From: Diadophis punctatus similis
Taxonomy: Eukaryota; Chordata; Lepidosauria; Squamata; Dipsadidae
Length of the DNA stretch: 64,000 bases
NCBI GenBank assembly: GCA_023053685.1
Contig: JALIGW010000005.1
Span: 33,556,980-33,620,979 of the forward strand
Reading direction: 5' to 3'
Shown here piece by piece: positions 22,981 to 36,085 of this stretch. Each line of letters starts with the position of its first letter. The stretch's first letter is position 1. Below the pieces are notes generated by a model. The model was given only the letters and a program-made list of their open reading frames with translations. It was not told where the DNA came from and did no database searches. The position numbers and the translations under genes are program-made.

Positions 22981-23540
22981 GAAAAGATCAACTGAAATAA
23001 ATACCTCTTTCTCTTATAATCTCATTTTAGCAATATTATCTGGCCAAAGACATCTGGATATTTGATTATATCCTAAATCAAATCAGAGCAAGGCAAGGTT
23101 CCCTTTCTTCTTGTGAATTTTTTTAAAGCTCTGTTCTGTGGAGTACAAAGACAATAAATTGGTATGAAAAGATGCCCCTCCCAAAAGAACACAGAAGGAA
23201 GAAGAGACTTTTCACCTTCTGCAGCTTCTTCCTCAGGCTAAGAATTCATGTTGATTTCCAACAAGCTATGAACAATCAATCCCTAGAGAAAAACAAAGGG
23301 AGCTATCCTTTTCTCTTTCCTGATATCTCCCAGCTATAAATTTTGAGCTGTTGAGGAATACAAGGCATGTTTACTAGGAGTCAAGGACAAGAGTAGCAGT
23401 GAGTGAGTTCAATGCTTGTCATGTCAGTTTACTTCAAACTTTGGAATAACAAAAGAAAAATGCATACTGACTGCAAAACTATGTATAAAAACAACAACAT
23501 GGACATCCCATGGACCTTGGTACTCTCTCAGCTATTGTTT
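22981..23540. other. Nothing recognised
   Basis: No supported feature. Confidence 0.3.
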
Positions 23541-23577
23541 GTTTGTTTGTTTGTTTGTTTGTTTGTTTGTTTGTTTA
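23538..23577. repeat. (GTTT)n microsatellite
   Basis: About ten GTTT units. Open frames through it are low-complexity artefacts. Confidence 0.95.
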
Positions 23578-23784
23578 ATGTGTTTTCCATTTCATCAGAG
23601 AAGTTGGAGGCTTACCAACATTAAAAATAGTACACGTTAAAATGATAAAACAATAAATAACAATACCGTATTTTTCGGAGCATAAGACGCACCAGAGTAT
23701 AAGACGCACCTTAGTTTTTGGGGAGGAAAATAGGGGAAAACAATCTGCCTACCAGGTATTCATCTGGCTAGCATCCTTAGTCTG

Positions 23785-24007
23785 GTCAGCTTCAGCACAT
23801 TATTTTATCCCCTGGTTAGGACTTTAAAAAACCTTCTTCTGAGAGAGTAACAATGAAAGAGCATGCAAGCCAGTAAGAGCTGGGAAGATCGTTAGCACTT
23901 AGTTAGGGCTAGAAAAAAACTTATTCAAAGCAAGTAGAGCAATGAAAAAAAAAACCTGCAAAGACTTAGGGCTGGAAAAGCAGTCTTCTGAGAGAGTAAC
24001 AATGAAA
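23785..24007. repeat. Internal tandem units of the split element, left part
   Basis: One full and one partial copy of the ~144-bp unit, marked by 'cttctgagagagtaacaatg' at about 23829 and 23980. They are interrupted by the CR1 insertion immediately after 'aatgaaa'. Confidence 0.8.
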
Positions 24008-25002
24008 CAATGCTCAATGGAACTGCATCTACATGGAGGGAAGTATGCAGTGGAGTACCCCAAGGCTCTGTTTTAGGCCCAGTACTCTTCAACATCTTCA
24101 TCAATGACTTGGACGAGGGGATAGATGGGGAACTCATCAAATTTGCAGATGACACCAAACTGGCAGGAATAGCCAACTCTCCAGAAGATAGGCTCAAGAT
24201 ACAGAAGGATCTTGACAGACTTGAACATTGGGCACTATCAAACAAAATGAAATTCAATGGTGAAAAAAGTAAGGTTCTACATTTAGGCAAGAAAAACAAA
24301 ATGCACAGGTACAGTATATGTGGTACCTTGCTCAACAGTAGTAACTGTGAGAGGGATCTTGGAGTCCTAGTGGACAACCATTTAAATATGAGCCAGCAGT
24401 GTGCAGCAGCTGCCAAAAAAGCCAACACAGTTCTAGGCTGCATTAACAGAGGGATAGAATCAAGATCACATGAAGTGTTAATACCACTTTATAATGCCTT
24501 GGTAAGGCCACACTTGGAATACTGCATACAGTTTTGGTCGCCACAATGTAAAAAGGATGTTGAGACTCTAGAAAGAGTGCAGAGAAGAGCAACAAAAATG
24601 ATTAGGGGACTGGAGGCTAAAACATATGAAGAACGGTTGCAGGAACTGGGTATGTCTAGTTTAATGAAAAGAAGGACCAGGGGTGACATGATAGCAGTGT
24701 TCCAATATCTCAGGTGTCGCCACAAAGAAGAGGGAGTCAAACTTTTCTCCAAGGCACCTGGGGGTAGAACAAGAAGCAATGGGTGGAAACTAATCAAGAA
24801 GAGAAGCAACTTAGAACTAAGGAGAAATTTCCTGACAGTTAGAACAATTAATCAGTGGAACAGCTTACCTCCAGAAGTTGTGAATGCTCCAACACTAGAC
24901 ATTTTTAAGAAGATGTTGGATAACCATCTGTCTGAAGTAGTGTAGGGTTTCCTGCGTAAGCAGGGGGTTGGACTAGAAGACCTCCAATGTCCCTTCCAAC
25001 TC

Positions 25003-25004
<2 letters not shown>
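24008..25004 (+). pseudogene. CR1 LINE, C-terminal half of ORF2 (311 codons open)
   Basis: An uninterrupted frame (24010-24945) encodes the reverse-transcriptase palm and thumb of a CR1-clade LINE. It opens near 'GVPQGSVLGPVLFNIFINDL' (motif 4) and has the catalytic box 'FADDTK' at about residue 45. 'GVLVDNHL' and the family C-terminus 'SLPPEVVNAP..MLDNHLSEVV' follow. The N-terminal endonuclease and first RT motifs are missing, as expected of 5' truncation, so it cannot move on its own. The stop is followed by a short 3' region 'gggttggactagaagacc' and a (TTA)n tail. It inserted into the tandem units of the 23666 element, with AAA as a possible target duplication (24005-24007 / 26693-26695). 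The lack of stops suggests a young insertion. Confidence 0.93.

Positions 25005-25098
<94 letters not shown>
25005..25098. repeat. (TTA)n tail of CR1, left part
   Basis: About 31 TTA units directly after the CR1 3' end. It is continuous in unit with 26574-26692 on the far side of the R4 insertion. Confidence 0.97.
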
Positions 25099-25099
<1 letters not shown>

Positions 25100-26573
25100 C
25101 TACAATTGTATCACAGCGGCCAGTTGTTTCGCCGGATTTGGCATTGATTACTAGTCGAGCCCCACCCAGGGGCCTAGGAAGTCGTAATGTATTTTCGAAG
25201 TATATGTGCGGAACCGAGCAGTGCGGCTTTCTGCATTTGACTGATGGTGATTTTGTCAATTTTGAGCTGTTTTAAATGTAATTCCAGTGCTTTTGGGATA
25301 GCACCCAGTGTTCCAATCACTACTGGAATTACCACTGCTGGTTTGTGCCATAATCGTTGGATTTCAATTTTTAAGTCCTGGTATTTTGCAATTTTTTCGT
25401 GTTCCTTTTCATCGACCTTGCTATCTCCTGGTATTGCAATGTCAATTATAGTCACCTTGTTGTTCTCGACCAACGTGATGTCTGGTGTATTATGCGCCAG
25501 TACCTTGTCTGTTTGTATACGAAAATCCCACAAGATCTTGACCATCTGATTTTCAGTGACTTTTTCAGGCTTGTGTTCCCACCAGTTTGTAGCAGTATGG
25601 ATGTTATAATTTTTGCATAAATTCCAGTGGATCATTTGTGCAACAGAGTTGTGTCGTAATTTGTAATCAGTCTGTGCGATTTTCTTGCAGCAGCTGAGCA
25701 CATGGGCTACAGTTTCATCAGCTTCCTTGCATAATCTGCATTTAGCATCATTTGAAGATTTATCAATTTTGGCCTTTATGGCATTTGTACGAATTGCCTG
25801 TTCTTGTGCGGCCAGGATCAATGATTCTGTTTCTTTCTTTAAAGTACCAGATGTTAACCATAACCAAGTTTTTTCACTGTCCACTTTGTCTTTTATTTTT
25901 TCCAGAAATTGGCCATGTAATGCTTTATTTTGCCAACTCTCCATTCTTGATTTTATCACATTTTTTCTGTATTCTTGTTTCGTCTGTTGGACCTTCAGTA
26001 GATTTTTGTTCTTTACTTCAATTAATAGATGTTCTTGACTTTCTTTTAAATAATCCGCCAATGCATGCTTTTCTTCTTCAACTGTTTGCTTTACTTGTAG
26101 TAGTCCTCTGCCACCTGATTTTCTGGGCAGGTAAAGTCTATCAGTGTCACTACGTGGATGTAAACTGTAGTGCATTGTCATTAGTTTTCTGGTGTTTCGG
26201 TCCAAAATGTCCAAATCAGCTTGTGTCCAGTTAATTATACCAGCCGTGTATCTTATGACTGGTATTGCCCAGGTATTCATGGCCTTGATGGTGTTTCCAC
26301 CATTTAATTTAGATTTCAAAATTTTCCTAACTCTGTTGGTGTACTCTCTTCTAATGATAGTTTTCACTTCTCCATGTCTGATGTTATCCAACTGCAGAAT
26401 GCCCAGATATTTATAGGCTTCATTTTGATTGCATTTAATTAATTGGCCATTGGGCATTTCAATTCCGTCACATGTAGTGATTTTGCCCCTTTTCATAGAT
26501 ACAGTGGCACATTTTTCCATGCCAAACTGCATTGAGATATCTGTGCTGAATATTAGGACTGTGTTGGTCAGTG
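25099..26573 (-). pseudogene. R4/Dong-clade LINE, 3' half of ORF (452 codons open)
   Basis: The minus-strand frame (stop at 25174, open to the truncation near 26570) starts just after the RT catalytic region ('TDISMQFGMEKCAT'). The thumb follows ('YKYLGI', 'NTWAIPVIRYTAGIINW'), then a zinc-knuckle 'CRLCKEADETVAHVLSC'. The last part is a restriction-like endonuclease with 'TPDITLVE', then 'IIDIAIPGD', the PD-(D/E)xK pattern typical of R4, R2 and NeSL clades. The C-terminus is 'VIPVVIGTLGAIPKAL'. The 3' untranslated part (25099-25173) ends next to the microsatellite. On its sense strand it lies inside a (TAA)n tract on both sides. The RT N-terminus is missing, so it is not autonomous; it has no stops and is probably recent. 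Confidence 0.9.
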
Positions 26574-27190
<617 letters not shown>

Positions 27191-27397
27191 AGCTACATTC
27201 GAAGTATAAGACGCACCCAAATTTTCAGCCACTTTTAGGGAGGAAAAAGGTGCGTCTTATACTCCAAAAAATACGGTAATAAATTCCATGTAAAGATGGA
27301 GAGAGGGAACATGAAGCACACAGGGAGATAGCCAAATGGTGAGCCCCCATTGGGACTACAGGACTATTGTCAGTTCCAAATCTTCAAGCCCTGACAG

Positions 27398-27619
27398 TAC
27401 GTTAAAGGTTGGGTATAGATTCCACCTCAGGAGGGTACAATGTTCCAAAGGAGCCATGGCAGAAAAGGCTCTTCTCCTGGACCCTGTCAGCTGAAAATTC
27501 TTGATTGACTAGTCAATCAAGTATGGCCTCTCTGCTAGCATGGAGGGTGGGCAAGCTAATCCCATTGGGGTAAGAAAGTTCTTCAGATAACCTGGGCCCA
27601 TTCCACGAAAGGCTTTAAA
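27398..27619 (-). mobile_element. Decayed L2/CR1-like ORF2 C-terminus
   Basis: On the minus strand 'RRRAFSAMAP' corresponds to the 'RAFSVAAP.LWN' block near the end of L2-like ORF2, which is clear at 41990-42290. The rest is diverged. It abuts a Penelope-like 3' end at 27620. Confidence 0.5.
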
Positions 27620-27742
27620 GATAACTAACTGTTACCTAATTTGGTAATGAAACATCTGCAGGAAAACCACCAAGCCTAGAGAGTACCAAGGACAGCACAG
27701 TTCAACCCTGAGCTACAAATATTCTCTTCTATCAATATAGAC
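27620..27742 (+). mobile_element. Penelope-like 3' terminal repeat
   Basis: Plus strand: 'gttacctaatttggtaatg', 'aaacatctgcaggaaaacc', 'gagagtaccaaggac' and 'gctacaaatattctcttcta'. This is the same terminal family as the minus-strand element at 12985-13470. The CUGANGA half of the hammerhead core is lost here. Confidence 0.65.
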
Positions 27743-27863
27743 ATCAAGAAGCTATTTCATAGCCTGTGACATTCTGTCAATTTATCTTCCTTTTGATAGT
27801 CTTCCATTAAGAATTATATGGAACAGAGATCCCCCAAAATATGTATAGTGTAAAAACTGTAGA

Positions 27864-28075
27864 GCCAATTTGGTCTAATGGTTAAGGCACCAAGCTAGAA
27901 AGCAGGAGACCATGAGTTCAAGTCCTGCCTTAGCCTTGAAAATCAGCTGGGTGACCTTGGGCCAGACACTCACTGTCAAGCCAACTCACCTCACAGGGCT
28001 GTTGTGTGTTGGATATATTATCCACCTTGAGATATTTATAAAAACAATAAAGGTGGAAAATAAATACTCTGAAAG
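27864..28075 (+). mobile_element. tRNA-derived SINE with conserved core
   Basis: Box A TGGTCTAATGG (27871) and box B GAGTTCAAGTCC (27914) mark a tRNA-like head. The middle, 'gctgggtgaccttgggcca', resembles the core of CORE/MIR-type SINEs. It ends 'ccaccttgagatatttat' plus an A-rich tail, as L2-mobilised SINEs do. It is not a functional tRNA: the head continues into SINE body with no proper acceptor stem. Confidence 0.8.
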
Positions 28076-28900
28076 TTACTGGTAATAAAACAGCAACATA
28101 TGACTCCTCAGAGAAGGAAAAGATACAATCCTGGTAAATATATTATACTTTCCTTGAGAAAACTATAAATTATTCACAATCTGTATATTGTGTGTTTTAG
28201 CTAATAATTTCTGAACGAAGGCTAAGGCTGATCTAGCTACCAGAAAATTCGAGTTTCACAGCAGTCTTTGTAACATTTTATCTTCATTGGATTTGAAAGT
28301 AGCAGCCCTACTCATGGTGCATAATGAATGAAAGCTCTTTTATAAGTAACCTTAGAGCTTCAAATGTGGGCTATTAATTGTAGCACTTAAATTATGTCTT
28401 CTTTTCCTATTACTTTAATTAATTTTCAAAGAAATTTAGAACTGCAGGACCTTAAAAAGTCAATCCATTTTAATCTCATGCAGTGGCCAGGAACCACCCA
28501 ACATCTTTAATCTGATTAAATTGTTCATATAATGACCTATAATTAGATTTGATTATCTATCCTGAAAAGAAAGTTGCAGCAACCATTATATATCAATGAT
28601 ATACAGTTTGAAGCCGCAGAAGCAATTTTTTCTATAAGGAAAGGAATGGTTAAAAAAAGGCAAACAAATAAATCACATTGTGAAATATTATTAGAGTTTT
28701 CTTGATTTTGTTTGATATTTGAACTGCAGAGAAATAATTTCATAAAAAGTTACATCATTATCAAGAATTACGTCATTGCCAATTCCTATGTTTTGCTATA
28801 TGAAACAAAGAACACATCCATATATGTAGGCTATGTGTTACCACTGAATTCAAAGATAGCATGCAAGCTTTTGCGTAATATAAAGTTATTTGATATCCAT
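28076..28900. other. Nothing recognised
   Basis: AT-rich, no supported feature. Confidence 0.3.
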
Positions 28901-28904
28901 CATG

Positions 28905-29085
28905 AATATTGTAGAGAGGGAGGGAGGAGACAGGAAAGGAAGAAAGAGAGTAGAGCTAGAATCATTAAAAATGAATGGGCGGTCATATAAATTCAATGAA
29001 GGAAGGAAGGAAGGAAGGGAGGGAGGGAGGGAGGGAGGGAGGGAGGGAGGGAGGGAGGGAGGAAGGAAGGAAGGAAGGAAGGAAG
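28905..29085. repeat. Purine tetranucleotide tract (GGAA)n/(GGGA)n
   Basis: GGAA units flank a central GGGA block (28998-29085), with looser GGGA/GGAA upstream. The strand is almost pure purine. GGAA arrays are potential ETS-factor sites, and the mirror symmetry (GGAA-GGGA-GGAA) could form triplex DNA. Confidence 0.95.
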
Positions 29086-31470
29086 AGTTATGACACTACA
29101 TGCCTACTTCCTACAAGTAAATCCAGCTATTACCACTCCCACTGCTCTTTTGTCTGGCTGTAGTCATTCTGTTTCTCTGTTTAGATAAGGAAATATATCT
29201 GAACCAGTATATAGATATAATGAATGAAAAGTAAAATGAATGAAAAAATTAAGTTATTAAATTAAAATTAATAAATAAGTTATTAAGCTACATATTTGTT
29301 TTGCATCATTAACTTAGAAACAAAAATATTGATTAAAGATGTACCTAGTTATAGTTACAGCTTTATAAATTAATCCACAATAATGATTTGATCCAAAGAC
29401 ACCCAATAATTACATGAATTTAAATCTAAATATCCTTACTCTAATCTAGCATTCTGAACACTATACCATACTAATTCTTGACTGATGACAATTTTTTTTA
29501 GTTCAGAAAATGACTTTATTATTAATATATAACAAATTTGTTATATACAGTCAATTTATATCATTTCTGTTTATTTTTGCACCCACCATACAGAATTAAC
29601 ACTATTCGGCCTTTATTGGTTGTTCTTATTATTTGAATGACAATTTATTTAGGATTGCTATTAGACAAAATAATCATTAATGTTAGGCAGCTGAAGAATT
29701 TCTAGGTCAGGAACCATTGTAAAGATCCATTTCATATATAATCAAATATAATTAAACTTCTTTGTTTTAGTATGGATCAGTGACTGCTTATAGTCAATTA
29801 CTCCAGACATTATGTGTTTGATTTACAATGATTTGAAGATGCATGAGACTACACTCAACCTATTCTTGAATACGCAACAGCTACATGCATAAGCTTTACC
29901 CCATTTATCTGATGCCACTAATTTTGACAAAAATAATTACACTGAGATGTCAGATTTGAGTTCATATATGCATACCTGTCAAACAAAAGTTTACAATATC
30001 AGATTTAAATTTGAGAGAGGTAATTGTGAAGTTATATGGTAAAACTCATGATGTAGTAATTAGCAGTCAGTTGAAAGATTTTTTTTTCTCTAATTATCAT
30101 AATGTGTAACTTGACAAGATTTCATTAATTCTTATACTCTAAAGCTGTAGTTCTTTAGTAGGCCATCCAATCTTGGAGAAAGAAATAAAATGTTTTCATC
30201 TTTCCAGATGCTTCAGTCCTTGGGATTTATTGTTCTTGACACAAGCTACACTCAAAGGGTGGCATGTCATGAAAAGAATAGGAGAAACTTTATATCCATT
30301 TGACATACTTCCAAATGGGAAAATAAATTGTGAAGTTTGAATTAAATAATGGGAAGGGCATGGGGGGAAAGCCAATGGATAAAAAGATACACATTCTCAT
30401 CTCTGCACATATCTATTTCTTAATTTGGAGCACTTGGTCATAGAAAAGAAAATTAACTTCCCATAGCTATCTTACTTTTAGCATCTTGTCACATTGCCAC
30501 ATCCAGGGTCATGAGAAAGATATAGCCCGCTAATCAAAAATCTATTTTTGTACCTTCAACTTTTGTGAGCTTCATCTTATTTATTTTTCCTCTTTCATGT
30601 ATTTTATTAAAAGAAATAAGGTTACCTCTAAGAAAGCAATGAAAGCTCAGTAGCAGATGGTATCAAAAGACAGAGTCAAATGTCAGTGGAAATATTGAAA
30701 TAAAATCATTCTAAACTGCTATCATTTGTAATTGGAAAAACCTATTCTTTTATTTCTTCTACGATGGCAACCATGCAGTTGCCTAACATTAGTTATAAAT
30801 ATGTACTTAAAGAGGACATTAGAGATATTTTAAGGGTTCCCAGATTAAATTAAATCAGCCATGTAAAGAAAAGAGGAGAAAGAAATATTATGTTAGTATT
30901 TTGAATGAAAAAACAATCTACAGGACAAAGACCTAGGACTTTCTTACGCACACAGATATCATTGAGAAGTTTATCAAAAATAAAATTAAAAGACAACTCT
31001 GGTCAGAACTGATTTTCTCTAATGTAAATACTCGTTTGCATGTTCAAAACAGTTCATATGCATTATATTTTTATTTAATTTTATTATATTATCAAAAATA
31101 ATTAAAAATACAAATGCATCCAATATTAAAGAATCAATTCAACTTCAGAACTGCATGACTTTAATACAGCTCAGTGTTAGTAATTGTACAGGGCAGTGCT
31201 AAGGCACGGGAGAATAAAATTATTGTTTATGGTCCCACAGTAAGCTCAAGACAGAGACAGAGTCTGAATTTATTGCTCATTCTCTTTACTATTCTGTTGT
31301 ACTCTATATTAGGCACTTCCTCAAGCAACAAATTTATTAAATCAATGATCTAAAAGAATTCAGATCTAGTTTAGACTACATTATAATATGTGAAGGTTAG
31401 CTCATGATAGATAAATTTAAAAAGTGATTTCTTGATTGAGGAAGCCTATATTCACATAACATGAAAGCCT

Positions 31471-31472
<2 letters not shown>
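29086..31472. other. Long AT-rich stretch, nothing recognised
   Basis: About 2.4 kb with no repeat or coding feature that I can name. Confidence 0.35.
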
Positions 31473-31541
<69 letters not shown>

Positions 31542-31549
31542 GAGAGAGA
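31473..31549. repeat. (GA)n microsatellite
   Basis: About 35 GA units with two interruptions. Confidence 0.97.
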
Positions 31550-31849
31550 TAAACAAAACCCCAAACATTCTGTATAGTTTCGTTATATATCTGTTCATAT
31601 ATAATGAAACTATAAATTATGACTTGATTATAGTGTTTTAATTATGAAATCTATTTTATTAAACATTTGTCATTATATGTGTAAAGGTTTTTTGCCCAAA
31701 TAGTTCTAGGTCAAATTAATCTGTTACAATTCTTAAGGGAGCAGCGAATGTTTGTCTGAAAAATATGAGATTTTAATGATTCCCTTTAATTTATCAAAAT
31801 AAAGATGTAATTTTTAAAAATGTATCTTTCTAAGCCTGTCAAATGCTGC
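31550..31849. other. Nothing recognised
   Basis: AT-rich spacer between (GA)n and BovB. Confidence 0.3.
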
Positions 31850-31859
31850 TTTTGTAGGT

Positions 31860-33172
31860 TGTTGTTGTTGTTGTTATTGTTGTTGTTGTTGTTGTTGCTG
31901 CTGCTGTTACTCCATTCAGCCACCTAATTCTCTGTTGTCCCATTCTTCTTTTGTCCTCAACTGTTCCCAGCATTAGGCTGTTCTCCAGTGAGTCTTCTTT
32001 CTCATTAGGTGGCCAAAGTATTTGAGTTTCATCTTCAGGATCTGGCCTTCTAAAGAGCAGTCAGGGTTAATCTGTTCTAGGACTGATTGGTTTGATCACC
32101 TTGCAGTCCAAGGGACTTACAGGAGTCTTCTCCAGCACCATAGTTCAAAGACTCAATTCTTTGTCGCTCAGCTTTCCTTACGGTCCAACTTTCACAGCCA
32201 TACATTGCAACTGGGAAAACCATAGCCTTGACTATACGCACTTTTGTTGGCAGGGTGATGTATCTGCTTTTTAGTATGCTGTCTAGATTTGCCATAGCTT
32301 TCCTGCCCAGGAGCAAGCGTCTTTTAATTTCTTGGCTGTAGTCCTTATCTGCGGTGATCTTGGAGTCCAGGAAAATAAAATCTGTCACTACCTCCATTTC
32401 TTCCCCATCTATTTGCCAGGTATTTAGAGGGCTGGATGCCATGATCTTAGTTTTCTTAATTTTAAGTTTCAAGCCAACTTTTGCACTCTCGTCTTTCACC
32501 CGCATCAAGAGACTCTTCAGTTCCTCTTCACTTTCTGCCATTAGAGTGATATCATCTGCATATCTGAAGTTGTTGATATTTGTCCCAGCAATCTTAATTC
32601 CAACTTGTGATTCATCTAGTCCCGCCTTTCTCATGATGTGCTCTGCATATAAGTTAAATAGGCAGGGTGACAGTATACAGTCTTGCTGAACTCCTTTCTC
32701 AATTTTGAACCAATCAGTGGTTCCATGTCCAGTTCTCACTGTTGCTTCTTGACCCGCATATAGGTTTCGCAAGAGACAAATAAGATGGTCTGGTAGTCCC
32801 ATCTCTTTAAGAACTTGCCACAATTTGTTGTGATCCACACAATCAAAAGGCTTTAGCATAGTCAATGAAGCAGAAGTAGATGTTTTTCTGGAACTCCCTA
32901 GCTTTTTCCGTGATCCAGTATATGTTGGCAATTTGATCTCTAGTTCCTCTGCCTCTTCAAAATCCTGCCTATACTTCTGGAAGTTCTCGATCCACATACT
33001 GCTGGACCCTAGCTTGTAGGATTTTGAGCATAACTTTGCTAGCATGTGAAATGAGTGCAATTGTGCGGTAGTTTGGACATTCTTTGGCATTGCCCTTCTT
33101 TGGAATTGGAATGTAAACTGACCTTTTCCAATCCTCTGGCCACTGTTGAGTTTTCCAAATTTGCTGGAAAAT
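31860..33172 (-). pseudogene. BovB (RTE-clade) LINE, 5'-truncated
   Basis: The minus strand encodes the RT of BovB. At the start is 'QQWPEDWKRSVYIPIPKKGN'-type sequence, then 'FDCVDHNKLWQVLKEMG', the catalytic box 'RYADDITLMAES', and the C-terminal 'MVFPVAMYGCESWTV'. The frame (33090-32077) is broken by an extra T in a T-run within 'KAFDC' (about 32849) and by further shifts after 'RIESLN'. The element ends with the BovB (CAA)n-type tail, read as (TTG)n at 31860-31900. A 10-base direct repeat ttttgtaggt flanks it (31850-31859, 33173-33182), a candidate target duplication. BovB is known to have moved horizontally between squamates, ruminants and parasites. This copy lacks the endonuclease and is dead. 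Confidence 0.92.
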
Positions 33173-33263
33173 TTTTGTAGGTAATTTGTAATTACAAATA
33201 AAGACTGTTATTATGATGAACTCATAGATCCTTAAGAGTTCTTATCCACTCTCTGTTCCATAC

Positions 33264-33393
33264 AGGATAGCAATAGCAATAGCAATAGCACTTAGACTTA
33301 TATACCACTTCATAGTGCTTTACAGCCCTCTCTAAGCGGTTTACAGAGTTCAGCATATTGCCCCCAACAATCTGGGTCCTCAGGATGCAAATA
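33264..33393 (-). mobile_element. Sauria-type SINE, 3' part
   Basis: Plus strand shows (AGCAAT)n then 'acttagacttatataccact', 'gtgctttacagccctctcta' and 'gcccccaacaatctgggtcc'. This is the inverse of the SINE body and tail seen at 41041-41300. The tRNA head is missing. Its tail belongs to the BovB type, and BovB lies just beside it. Confidence 0.85.
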
Positions 33394-35728
33394 AAGCACT
33401 CCTAATATTTAAATATTGAATCTATTCTTAATTATCTTGGGTGAAGAAGAACCCACCATATCCAAATATTCTGCACTGAATAGCTTGTAGAACTCAGTGC
33501 ATAAAATTTGCTTCCCAAAAATTTGTATCCTTTCCTATCCTAATCTATCTTGACAAGATTAGGAATAATGATGCACTACAGATGTTCATTCAAGGCTATG
33601 AATAAATAAAAAGGAAGGACAAGAGAAATATATAGCAAAGTCATTTAAAGTTGTTCTCAAACATTTAACAGGCTCAGTGGTGATTTAACCCAGGCTTTCC
33701 TAACATAACACTTCTGGATATACAAGGACAAGAGAAATCTAGCAATTACAGTTACCACAAAACTTAAAAGTACAAGGCTGGGGAAAGGCTAGTCAAATCT
33801 AACCTTTTATTCAAACATTATGTTTTCCCATTTCATGAATTTCAAGAAAATTTCATTGAGTTCCAGAAGACCTTTAAACTTTTGCAGTGGCTTTATAACT
33901 ACACGCTGATTCATAGTGGCAGCTTGTGAATAAACAATTTTCATTTACTTTAAATTTTCTCCCCAGTATGTTTTTCTGGAAACTGTTTTTTTTCAACAGT
34001 AGCTGAAGTAGTTTAGTTCTTAGTTAAGAACTAAAAATAACTTTCTTTCAAAACTCGGTGTTCAACTGATGGGTATATACTATCACTCTGGCAGATAATG
34101 TGCCGTTGTTTCTTCCTTTACAGCACATCAGTACAATTACTGATTATTTAGCTGGTGGGTTGAGCTGTCAGATTGGGTATGTGATATCTATTTCAACACG
34201 TTATTTTAACTTCTTAGTGCATCCTTCTTTAACCTGCATATAATGCTGGCTAAGAATTAGAGGATTTGTAGTCCCACTATATCTATAAAACCCCAGATTG
34301 GGAAAGACTGGCCAGAAGGTGAACATGAGAAAGAATTAATAGAGCTACAATGAATAATGATCATTGGCAGTAAACCCAACTATGCAGACCACAAAGTTTC
34401 AATTTTGCATCCTGCTTCTACGATGAACTTTTAACTTGGCTTTAACTTCATTCTTTGAACTTTATTCTGCCTTCTGAAATATGGAATATAATAATTTGGT
34501 CAAGTGAACATTTATGTCATTTTTTAAATGGATTTAATGGATTTAATGATTATTTTGTCTAATAGCAATCCTTCCTTTTCCATCCCCCTTTGCATACAAA
34601 TTACAGAATTTTGTTATGAATATTGTCTATCACTTTTTAAAATTCAGTTTAAAAGAGCCATTTCCTCCCAACAATGAAGCTAGTTTAAAGCATAATGAAA
34701 AATTCAGTCTTGGCAGTTTTACTGCTGCCATTTGCAATGGCAACAAACTCAGATAAACAGAAACAATGCTACTTCCACCATACAAACTCCAAATGTAGGG
34801 GACTAACAGGGTGAAATAATTCTTTGCTTGCAGATAGGATGGTTAACTTCAAAAGTTCATTTCCTTACAGCTCTGCTCACAATGCTGAAATGTTCTACAC
34901 ATGCCCATATATATATGCATTTTAGCTGTAATTCAGTGGGAGTTGACACTGTAAATCTTGAATATTATTCATTCAGAATCGGTAATACAAAGATTATTAT
35001 TGTTAGATTTATATTGAGACTTTATTTTGTACAACTTAAGGTTTCCACCTCCTATTTCACTCACAACAACAACACTGATTGGCTCAAGATTATTATGCGT
35101 AAGTAAAGACCAGAATTCATGGTCTTCCAGTTTCTAATGTAGCATTTTAACCACTGCACCAGATTGGCACAACTGCTAATGTTAATAGCTTTTACAATGT
35201 TCAAAGGGGTTATTAATAAAACCTTTGAAAATTGAAATGCATGTGCTCCTAACTTGTCTTACATTCTAGGATCAAGGTACCAGAAGAAAGGGTACATTTG
35301 ATGCATGATGCCAAACATCTGGATACACAATGATGGCATTCTAGATCTAGTTCAATACAAATTGGACACAATTTGTACAAATTGGACACAACAGGGGGGA
35401 AGCAAATCAGCACTTCATTTTCATTACAGATAAATGAAAAGTAGAGTTTAAAATCAATACACATGTGGCACCAAACCAAGATGGTAGGACACCTCATTTG
35501 GAATTTAAATGAAAGCCTGATAAGAAGGTAGGCAACAAGGCTTACATTCTGCCAGCTGTATAATGTGAAGTCTCATTTAAATTTCAATGAAAACATGATG
35601 GATTAAAAAGAATTACAACTCAGCAGACAATTAATTTTACTTTGAAGCACATGCCTAATATTAGATTTTGTAAATCATACCATAAGATGGTTTGACTCTA
35701 CTCTGAAAAACAGAAACATTAATTCTTT
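33394..35728. other. Long stretch, nothing recognised
   Basis: About 2.3 kb AT-rich with no named feature; frames at 34828-35106 and 35249-35497 lack domains. Confidence 0.35.
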
Positions 35729-35729
35729 A

Positions 35730-36085
35730 TAATAATAACAATAATAACAACAGAGCTGTAAGGGACCTTGGAGGTCTTCTAGTCCAACCCCCTGCTTAGG
35801 CAGGAAACCAGACAAATGGTTATCCAACATCTTCTTAAAAACTTCCAGTGTTGGAGCATTCACAACTTCTGGAGGCAAGCTGTTCCACGGATTAATTGTT
35901 CTAACTGTCAGGAAATTTCTCCTTAGTTCCAAGTTACTTCTCTCCTTGTTTAGCTTCCACCCATTACTTCTTGTTCTACCTTCAGGTGCTCTGGAGAATA
36001 GCTTGACTCCCTCTTCTCTGTGGCAACCCCTGAGAAATTGGAACACTGCTATCATGTCTCCCCTGATCCTTCTCTTCTCTTTAAA
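35730..36085 (-). pseudogene. CR1 LINE, C-terminus and 3' tail
   Basis: The minus strand encodes 'MIAVFQFLRG', 'GVKLFSRAPEGRTRSNGWK', 'RRNFLTVRTINPWNSLPPEV' and 'KKMLDNHL'. The 3' tail and an ATT/ACAATA end (35730-35745) follow. It is nearly collinear with residues ~225-311 of the copy at 24010. A short deletion removes 'SEVVG' and joins the frame to the 3' region. 5'-truncated. Confidence 0.9.

Noticed and set aside
23925..24809. Minus-strand frames of 172 and 106 codons
   Set aside because: They are the antisense of the CR1 reverse transcriptase.
25244..26416. Plus-strand frames of 100-160 codons inside the R4 region
   Set aside because: They are the antisense of the R4 frame, which has clear zinc-knuckle and endonuclease motifs.
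27864..27930. Possible tRNA gene (good box A and B)
   Set aside because: The head continues into a SINE body and tail. No matching acceptor stem or terminator was seen.
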